DNA of 64,000 nt from NCBI GenBank assembly GCA_025453975.1, contig JALOPI010000007.1, positions 1 through 64,000 of the forward strand, read 5' to 3'. Of this stretch, positions 58,282 to 64,000 are shown one piece after another. The position numbers and the translations under genes were made by a program. The first letter of the stretch is position 1, and every line of letters begins with the position of its first letter. The DNA is from Syntrophobacteraceae bacterium. Its GTDB lineage: Bacteria > Desulfobacterota > Syntrophobacteria > Syntrophobacterales > Syntrophobacteraceae. The notes under the pieces were generated by a model. The model was given only the letters and a program-made list of their open reading frames with translations. It was not told the DNA's origin and ran no database searches.

Positions 58282-61251
58282 ATGAATCGGCGCACTTTTC
58301 TCAAGATTGTCGGCTCGGGGAGTATATCGTGCGCGGCCGCCTGCACTCCCGACCCCTATGGGGGCTCCCGTCCGGACAAGACCCTGCATTCCGCCGTGAA
58401 CGCTCCCGAGGACATGGTGACCGGCGCGCCGACCTGGTATGCGACGACCTGCCGCGAATGTCCCGCGGGCTGCGGCGTGCTGGCCAAGAATCGCGAGGGC
58501 CGGGTCATCAAGCTCGAGGGCAATCCGCTCCATCCCATCAACGAGGGAAAACTGTGCATGAGGGGTCAGGCCGCCCTGCACGGCGTCTACCACCCGGACC
58601 GGCTCAAGACGCCCCTCCTGAGGGAAGGCAAGACCTGGCGGCCCTTGAGCTTTCCCGAGGCCCAGGCGATCCTCGACGCCAGGGTGGCGGAAGCCGCCCG
58701 AAAGAAACCCGGCGGCGTTCGAATGCTCACGGAGGTGGTGGGTGCAGCGCAGCTGAAGCTCTTCACCGACGCCCTGGCGATCTGGAATTCCCCGGCGCCC
58801 GTGGTGTTCGAGCCTTTCGCCCACGAGACCCTCAAGGCGGCCAGCGATGCCGTATTCGGAGTGAATGGGCTTCCATCCTACAGGATCCAGGATGCGGATC
58901 TCCTGGTCTCCTTCGGAGCCGATTTTCTGGAGACCTGGCTGTCACCCGTCGAATACGCCCGTCGCTTCAAGGCCATGCATGCCTTGAGCGGGAGCGGGGC
59001 CAAGGGGCTGTTCTTCTGTGTCGCGCCCTTCCAGTCCCTCACGGCAGCCAATGCCGACCGCTGGCTGGCCTGTCACCCGGGGAGCGAAACGTTGCTGGCC
59101 CTGGGCCTGGTGCACAAGGCCCTTCGAACGGGCCGCGGGGTGGGGCTGCCCCAGGCATGGCTCCAGGAGCTGGACGCTGTTTCGGCTCCCTTCACCAGGG
59201 AAGTGGTGGTGGACCGTGCGGGGGTCTCCCGCTCGGACTATGAGAATCTGGCTCACGCCCTGATGCGCGCCGAGCGTCCCCTGGCGCTCGGCACGGGAGC
59301 CGCGGCCTCGGGCTCACACGGCGCACAGACCGACCTGGCCGTCAACTGTCTGAATCGGCTCCTGGATCCGACCCTGGCCCGGATCGATTTGGACCGGCGG
59401 CATCGGGTGGAGCTGGCCGCGCCGAGATCCGGGGTGACGGCCTTTTTCGAGTCCCTTGAGGAAAAGCCGGCCGACGTGCTGCTCCTCCACAATGTCAACC
59501 CGGTCCACGCCATGCCGGGCGTTGGCGCCGTGGAGGCGGTGCTCGGGAGCCGGGCCACCTTCGTGGTCTCCTTCAGTGCTTTCATGGATGAGACGGCCGA
59601 GCAGGCAGACCTGGTCTTCCCCGTTCGTTCATGGCTCGAATCCTGGGACGAGTATGCCGGCAAGGGTGGCCTGGTGTCGACTCTGCAGCCGGCGATGGGT
59701 AAGCTCACCGACGCCCCCCATGTGGGCGATGTTCTCCTGGCCGCGGTCCACGGAAAGGGGCTGAAGGAGGGCGAATCGAAGGCTTTCCTGGTCTCGCGCC
59801 TCGTGGCCGAGGGAGCGGTCCGGGACGAGATGCGCTGGCTCCAGACCCTCCAGCACGGCGGCAGTTTCCAGGGGGATGGGGCTCTGACTCCGTCCGGCGC
59901 GGGGCTTCCCCAGCCGGATCCCTCACGCCTGGAATCGCTGAGGAGAGTCCTCGAGGCCGACCGCGGGGGATTCACCTTCATCGCGGCGCCTTCCATACGA
60001 TTTTACGACGGGCGCGGCGCCAACCGCCCGTGGCTCTGCGAGGTGCCCGACCCATTGACCCGCGTGGCCTGGCAGACGCCCGTCCTGGCGAATCCCGAAA
60101 CCCTGAGCGCCGAGGGGCTCAAGGCGGGGGACCGGGTGCGGATTGTGCTCGGCCAGGCCCGGATCGAAGCCCCCGTGTACGACGCTCCCGGAGTCAAGGC
60201 AGGTGTCCTGGTCATGAGCATCGGCCAGGGGCACTCGGCCTACGGCCGCTACGCCCGGGGGCAGGGGGTGAATCCCCTCGCCCTCCTTCCCGGCGAGATC
60301 GACCCGGCCAGCGGCGCGCCGACTCGGGTCGTCCCGGGAGTCGGGCTCAAGCCGACGGGGCAGGCGGACGTCCTGGCCCGCACCGACGGGTCCCGCATTC
60401 CCCATGACCGCAAGATCGTCCTGTCGGTTTCCGCGGCCAGGCTGGAGGAGCTGAGGCAGCCACGACCGGCGGGGCTCACCATGTGGGACTTTCCCCTGAC
60501 GCTGCCCCTTCCCGAGGGCTACGATCCCAAGCGGGATTTCTACCCGCCCCACGACCACGACCAGTACCGCTGGGCCATGACGGTGGACCTGGACCGGTGC
60601 ATCGGCTGCGGTGCCTGCGCCGTGGCCTGTTACGCCGAGAACAGCATCGGCATCGTGGGCGAGGAGCGGATACGGCAGGGCCGCGAGATGGCCTGGCTCA
60701 GCGTGGAGCGCTACCTGGACCCCGACGACGCCACGCGGGTGACTTTCCTCCCCCTCATGTGCCAGCACTGCGACAACGCCCCCTGTGAATCGGTCTGCCC
60801 GGTCTACGCGCCCCATCACAACAAGGAGGGCATGAACAACCAGATCTACAACCGGTGCATCGGGACGCGGTTCTGCTCCCAGAACTGTCCCTACAAGGTT
60901 CGCCGGTTCAACTGGTTTTCCTGGGAGTGGCCCGAGCCCATGGAGATGCAGCTGAACCCCAATGTGACCGTGCGGTCCAAGGGGGTCATGGAGAAGTGCT
61001 CCTTCTGCGTGCAGCGCATCAAGGAGGCTCACGGCTGGGCCAAGAACGAAAAGCGGAGCATCCGCGACGGGGAGGTCATGCCGGCCTGCGTGCAGACCTG
61101 CCCGACGGGGGCCCTGACGTTCGGGAATCTCATGGATGGGGAGAGTCGTGTACGGAAGCTGGCGGACGATCCCAGGGCCTACCAGATCATGGGGTACCTG
61201 AACACCAAGCCCGCCGTGATCTATCTGCGGAAGGTGGTCCAGGAGGTCTGA
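58282..61251 (+). CDS. actB: Alternative complex III subunit ActB-like (molybdopterin-type plus ferredoxin fusion)
   Basis: A 989-residue iron-sulfur protein. The N-terminal MNRRTFLKIVGS is a Tat signal, so it is exported folded with cofactors. Residues about 50-720 are a molybdopterin-oxidoreductase-like domain that keeps the cluster ligands Cys57, Cys60, Cys64 and Cys92. The C-terminal 250 residues carry ferredoxin-type cysteine sets: CIGCGACAVACYAEN, CQHCDNAPCESVCPV, CIGTRFCSQNCPYK, CSFCVQRI and CVQTCPTGAL. This is the fusion architecture of ActB in alternative complex III, which oxidises quinol. It lies 57 bases before actC. The start at 58282 gives the twin-arginine motif. Confidence 0.85.
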   Translation: MNRRTFLKIVGSGSISCAAACTPDPYGGSRPDKTLHSAVNAPEDMVTGAPTWYATTCRECPAGCGVLAKNREGRVIKLEGNPLHPINEGKLCMRGQAALHGVYHPDRLKTPLLREGKTWRPLSFPEAQAILDARVAEAARKKPGGVRMLTEVVGAAQLKLFTDALAIWNSPAPVVFEPFAHETLKAASDAVFGVNGLPSYRIQDADLLVSFGADFLETWLSPVEYARRFKAMHALSGSGAKGLFFCVAPFQSLTAANADRWLACHPGSETLLALGLVHKALRTGRGVGLPQAWLQELDAVSAPFTREVVVDRAGVSRSDYENLAHALMRAERPLALGTGAAASGSHGAQTDLAVNCLNRLLDPTLARIDLDRRHRVELAAPRSGVTAFFESLEEKPADVLLLHNVNPVHAMPGVGAVEAVLGSRATFVVSFSAFMDETAEQADLVFPVRSWLESWDEYAGKGGLVSTLQPAMGKLTDAPHVGDVLLAAVHGKGLKEGESKAFLVSRLVAEGAVRDEMRWLQTLQHGGSFQGDGALTPSGAGLPQPDPSRLESLRRVLEADRGGFTFIAAPSIRFYDGRGANRPWLCEVPDPLTRVAWQTPVLANPETLSAEGLKAGDRVRIVLGQARIEAPVYDAPGVKAGVLVMSIGQGHSAYGRYARGQGVNPLALLPGEIDPASGAPTRVVPGVGLKPTGQADVLARTDGSRIPHDRKIVLSVSAARLEELRQPRPAGLTMWDFPLTLPLPEGYDPKRDFYPPHDHDQYRWAMTVDLDRCIGCGACAVACYAENSIGIVGEERIRQGREMAWLSVERYLDPDDATRVTFLPLMCQHCDNAPCESVCPVYAPHHNKEGMNNQIYNRCIGTRFCSQNCPYKVRRFNWFSWEWPEPMEMQLNPNVTVRSKGVMEKCSFCVQRIKEAHGWAKNEKRSIRDGEVMPACVQTCPTGALTFGNLMDGESRVRKLADDPRAYQIMGYLNTKPAVIYLRKVVQEV

Positions 61252-61308
61252 TGGATCGCGGGAAACGTTTTCCACGGGGGACGCGCGGTGTGCGCGGAGA
61301 AGAATGAC

Positions 61309-62625
61309 ATGTCGCAGCTGACTTTCGGCGAGATCGATCGAACCGTCCTCGATACCCTCGAGCCCCCCGGGCGGGCCTATTGGGCGACCCTGGGGCTCCT
61401 CATGGTCGGGGTCCTCATCGGAGCCTCCTGCTGGGCCTATCAGATCGCCGTGGGCATCGGGGTGGGCGGTCAGAACGTGCCGGTGGCCTGGGGGACGTAC
61501 CTCATCAACTTCGTCTTCTGGGTCGGGATCGCCCATTCGGGGACGCTCATTTCGGCCATCCTGCACCTGCTTCGGGCGGGATGGCGCAACCCCATCGCCC
61601 GGGCCGCCGAGACCATGACGGTTTTTGCCGTCTGCATCGCGGGTCTTTTCCCCTTCATCCACCTGGGCCGGGTCTGGGTGGTCTACTACATGCTGCCCAT
61701 ACCGACCCAGCGGACCTTGTGGCCCAACTTCCAGTCTCCTCTGCTTTTCGATGTGGTGGCCATCAGCACCTACCTGACGGTGAGCGCGCTGTTCTGGTAC
61801 ACGGGGCTGCTTCCGGACCTGGCGCGGGTGCGGGACGGCGCCGAGGGCCCGCGCAAGCGGGTGTTCACGGTCCTGTCCCTGGGGTGGACGGGGGCTCACG
61901 AGCAGTGGCGCCACTACACGCGGATCTACCTGTTCTTCGCGGCCCTCGCCACGCCTCTGGTGGTTTCGGTGCACAGCGTCGTCTCCTGGGACTTCGCCCT
62001 GGGCGTCGTGCCCGGCTGGCACACCACCATCTTCGCCCCCTATTTCGTGGCCGGCGCCATTCATTCGGGCCTGGCCATGGTGCTGACCCTCATGATCCCC
62101 CTGCGCCGGATCTTCCGCTACGAGCGGATCATCACCCTGCATGTTCTGGAGAGCGTCGCCAAGACCATCATCTTCACGGGGCTCATCGTGGGATTCGCCT
62201 ACGGCACCGAGTACTTCATCGCCTGGTACAGCCGCAACGTGGTGGAGATGGAGACCTTCCGCTGGAGGGCGACGGGGGACTACGCCTATGGCTTCTGGAT
62301 CATGGTGAGCTGCAACGTCCTGGCTCCGGTTCTCTTCTTCTTCAAAAGGATCCGGACTTCACTGCCCTGGCTTTTCGGCGTTTCCATCGTCGTGAACATC
62401 GGCATGTGGTTCGAGCGGTTCGTCATCATCATCGGGAGCGTGGCCCACGACTTCCTGCCCCATGCGTGGGGACTCTATGCGCCGACCTGGGTGGAATTCG
62501 GCATCATGGTGGGGAGCTTTTCCCTGTTTTTTGTCCTGTTTCTGCTCTTCTGCAAGCATCTGCCCTCCGTTTCCATGACGGAAATGAAGGAGACTCTGAC
62601 CGAGGGTGGGGGACATGGCCACTGA
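61309..62625 (+). CDS. actC: Alternative complex III quinol-binding membrane subunit ActC (NrfD/PsrC family)
   Basis: A 438-residue protein with about ten membrane spans. WGTYLINFVFWVGIAHSGTLIS, FIHLGRVWVVYYMLPIPTQRTLWPNF-type helices, VVSVHSVVSWDFALG and GWHTTIFAPYFVAGAIHSG are PsrC-type helices with the buried His and Asp residues proposed to handle quinone protons. The ATG at 61309 follows GGAGAAG. It overlaps actD by 11 bases. Confidence 0.9.
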   Translation: MSQLTFGEIDRTVLDTLEPPGRAYWATLGLLMVGVLIGASCWAYQIAVGIGVGGQNVPVAWGTYLINFVFWVGIAHSGTLISAILHLLRAGWRNPIARAAETMTVFAVCIAGLFPFIHLGRVWVVYYMLPIPTQRTLWPNFQSPLLFDVVAISTYLTVSALFWYTGLLPDLARVRDGAEGPRKRVFTVLSLGWTGAHEQWRHYTRIYLFFAALATPLVVSVHSVVSWDFALGVVPGWHTTIFAPYFVAGAIHSGLAMVLTLMIPLRRIFRYERIITLHVLESVAKTIIFTGLIVGFAYGTEYFIAWYSRNVVEMETFRWRATGDYAYGFWIMVSCNVLAPVLFFFKRIRTSLPWLFGVSIVVNIGMWFERFVIIIGSVAHDFLPHAWGLYAPTWVEFGIMVGSFSLFFVLFLLFCKHLPSVSMTEMKETLTEGGGHGH

Positions 62626-63133
62626 AACGTACGTGATGGGGGTTTTCCAAAGGGAAAGCGAGGCCGTGGCCGCCGTGAGGGATTTGAGGGTATCATCCTC
62701 CTGGCCGGTGCTGAGAGTTCACAGCCCCATTCCCAGCCACGCGCTTGCCGAGGTCATGCAGGTCAGGAAGAGCAGGGCCGGATGGTACACGCTGGTCGGG
62801 GGAATCATCGGGTTTTTCAGCGGTTTTTCACTGGCCATCTTCACCGCCACACGCTGGAATCTGATCGTCGGCGGGAAGCCCGTTGTGGCGCTGGTGCCCT
62901 TCGTCATCGTGGGATTTGAGTTCACCATTCTATTTGCGATCTTCGGCAACCTCATCGGATTCCTGCACCAGTCGCGACTGCCGCGGCTCCAGAATCTGGA
63001 GACGTACGATCCCCGCTGTTCGGGGGAGCATTTCGGCGTGCTGGCCTCCTGCGTGCCCGACGATCGGGAGCGGCTGGCGGCATTTTTCCGGGAAAAGGGA
63101 GGGGATGCGCGCGTTATGGATGGCCCTGTCTGA
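62615..63133 (+). CDS. actD: Alternative complex III subunit ActD (DUF3341)
   Basis: A 172-residue membrane protein with two spans (about residues 60-80 and 95-118) and the DUF3341 style: VMGVFQRESEAVAAVRDLR, an HSPIPSHAL loop, then GGKPVVALVPFVIVGFEFT. The ATG at 62615 lies inside actC (11-base overlap). ActD is a structural subunit next to ActC. Confidence 0.88.
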   Translation: MATETYVMGVFQRESEAVAAVRDLRVSSSWPVLRVHSPIPSHALAEVMQVRKSRAGWYTLVGGIIGFFSGFSLAIFTATRWNLIVGGKPVVALVPFVIVGFEFTILFAIFGNLIGFLHQSRLPRLQNLETYDPRCSGEHFGVLASCVPDDRERLAAFFREKGGDARVMDGPV

Positions 63134-63152
63134 AGGGGGTTGAGTCGCTCCC

Positions 63153-64000
63153 GTGCTGCCCGATGCCAGCAACCTGAACCGTTTCTATTCCGAGACGACC
63201 GTCATGCCCAAGAAGATACCCTGTTGGATGCTGTTTGCGCTCCTCACCGTCGTCGGCTTCGCCGCCTTCCTTTACGGCGCTACCAGCGAGGGGGCGGGCC
63301 GGGCCTGGCAGGCCTATCTCATCAACTTCCTCCTCTGGTCGGCCGTGGCTCAGGGGGGGCTGCTGTTTTCGGTGGTCATGACGACGGTCGGGGCCCGCTG
63401 GGCGGGTCCCCTGGAAGGGCTCTCCCAGGCATTCGCCGGCTTCTTTCCGGTCTCGCTGCTGCTCTTTCTGCTCCTCTTCCTGGGGGGCTCCCATGTCTTT
63501 CCCTGGATGCACGATCACCACCTGCACGGCAAGGAGATCTGGCTCAACGTGCCCTTCCTCTTCACGCGGGACAGTCTCGGCCTCGGGGCTCTGTATCTTC
63601 TGGGCGCCGCATACGTCTACCACGCGCTGCTCCTGAAGCTGGGCCCGGAGCCGGGAGGCGGGGGACCGCTTCGATCGTTCTTCAACCGCCTCCGGGGGGA
63701 TGGACCGCTGGATCGCGAACGCATCGCAGGGCGCATGAAGGCCATCGGCATTGGCTACATCCTGGCTTTCGCCCTGGTCCTGAGCCTCATCGGCTACGAC
63801 CTGGTCATGGCCGCCGACCCCCACTGGGTGTCGACGCTGTTCGGGCCGTACACTTTCGTGAAGGCCTTCTACGTGGGGCTTGCGGGACTCATCATTTTCG
63901 CGTCGGTCATGCACCTTCAGCCGGACAGCGGGTTTCGACTGGCCGAGTCCCAGTTTCACGACGTGGGGAAGCTCTTCTTCGCCTTCTGCCTGGTCTGGGC
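63153..64000 (+). CDS. actF: Alternative complex III membrane subunit ActF-like (partial, runs off window)
   Basis: Open from GTG 63153 (AAGGGGG upstream) to the window end, 282 codons; ATG 63204 is another possible start. Six or more membrane spans are visible. SYD-type blocks are present: IGYDLVMAADPHWVSTLFGPY and QAYLINFLLWSAVAQGGLLFS are characteristic of ActF, the second NrfD-like quinone-interacting membrane subunit. It follows actD by 19 bases, leaving no room for the monoheme cytochrome ActE that usually lies between them. Confidence 0.82.
   Translation, partial: MLPDASNLNRFYSETTVMPKKIPCWMLFALLTVVGFAAFLYGATSEGAGRAWQAYLINFLLWSAVAQGGLLFSVVMTTVGARWAGPLEGLSQAFAGFFPVSLLLFLLLFLGGSHVFPWMHDHHLHGKEIWLNVPFLFTRDSLGLGALYLLGAAYVYHALLLKLGPEPGGGGPLRSFFNRLRGDGPLDRERIAGRMKAIGIGYILAFALVLSLIGYDLVMAADPHWVSTLFGPYTFVKAFYVGLAGLIIFASVMHLQPDSGFRLAESQFHDVGKLFFAFCLVW

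Noticed and set aside
59923-62142. 739-codon reverse-strand frame opposite actB and actC
   Set aside because: Antisense to genes with intact cluster and membrane motifs; composition is His/Asp/Gly-rich shadow.
1-64000. CRISPR arrays, rRNA genes or complete insertion sequences
   Set aside because: No regularly spaced repeats, no rRNA-like sequence and no transposase frames were seen on either strand.

Overview
The window is a dense, GC-rich bacterial chromosome segment. Its gene content suggests a Desulfobacterota / deltaproteobacterial organism, possibly near the Syntrophobacteria. The pointers are a DHH-CBS-poly(A)-polymerase type tRNA nucleotidyltransferase next to a site-2 protease and trpS, a PHP-glycosyltransferase fusion, large extended PstC/PstA permeases, and an alternative complex III-like operon. 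The taxonomic placement is inference from gene families, not from a marker-gene search.

Layout. 1-7.9 kb: a truncated MMPL/RND transporter translationally coupled to a class III aminotransferase (a pair seen in hopanoid clusters), then a 3D-domain secreted protein, a rhodanese-ferritin fusion, a histone-deacetylase-family enzyme, L-2-hydroxyglutarate oxidase and a PilZ protein. 8.1-12.9 kb: an accessory island ending at tRNA-Trp. It holds an exported Ntn amide hydrolase, a broken tyrosine integrase fused by a recombination scar to a truncated DUF2281 antitoxin, a Tat-exported AstE/AspA-like peptidase, and a DUF4160-DUF2442 pair followed by a well-formed integron attC-like site. 13.9-25.4 kb: core genes, namely biotin carboxylase plus a divergent carboxyltransferase, xerD, an A-adding-type nucleotidyltransferase, an M50 protease, trpS, rluB and a TPR protein.

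26-38.9 kb: orphan phnM; a five-gene PspA module (DUF4178, lipoprotein, DUF350, YbjN, PspA); an alpha/beta-hydrolase lipoprotein with a DUF4105 protein; a methyltransferase overlapping a phosphatidylserine decarboxylase; a PHP-glycosyltransferase fusion; a DksA/TraR zinc-finger protein. 38.9-46.9 kb: a complete phosphate regulon operon pstS-pstC-pstA-pstB-phoU-arsC behind a good Pho box. Arsenate reductase as last gene fits, because arsenate enters through phosphate transporters.

47.2-64 kb: tungstate transporter genes tupBC without tupA; a convergent two-gene operon of a large CHAT (caspase-like) protein and a ComEC-type metallo-beta-lactamase-fold protein, the best candidate here for an undescribed conflict or signalling system; an operon of an unrecognised 822-residue protein, a second phosphatidylserine decarboxylase-like protein and an Lgt-like membrane protein; and an alternative complex III-like quinol oxidoreductase operon (actB, actC, actD, actF) running off the window end, with no cytochrome subunit in view.
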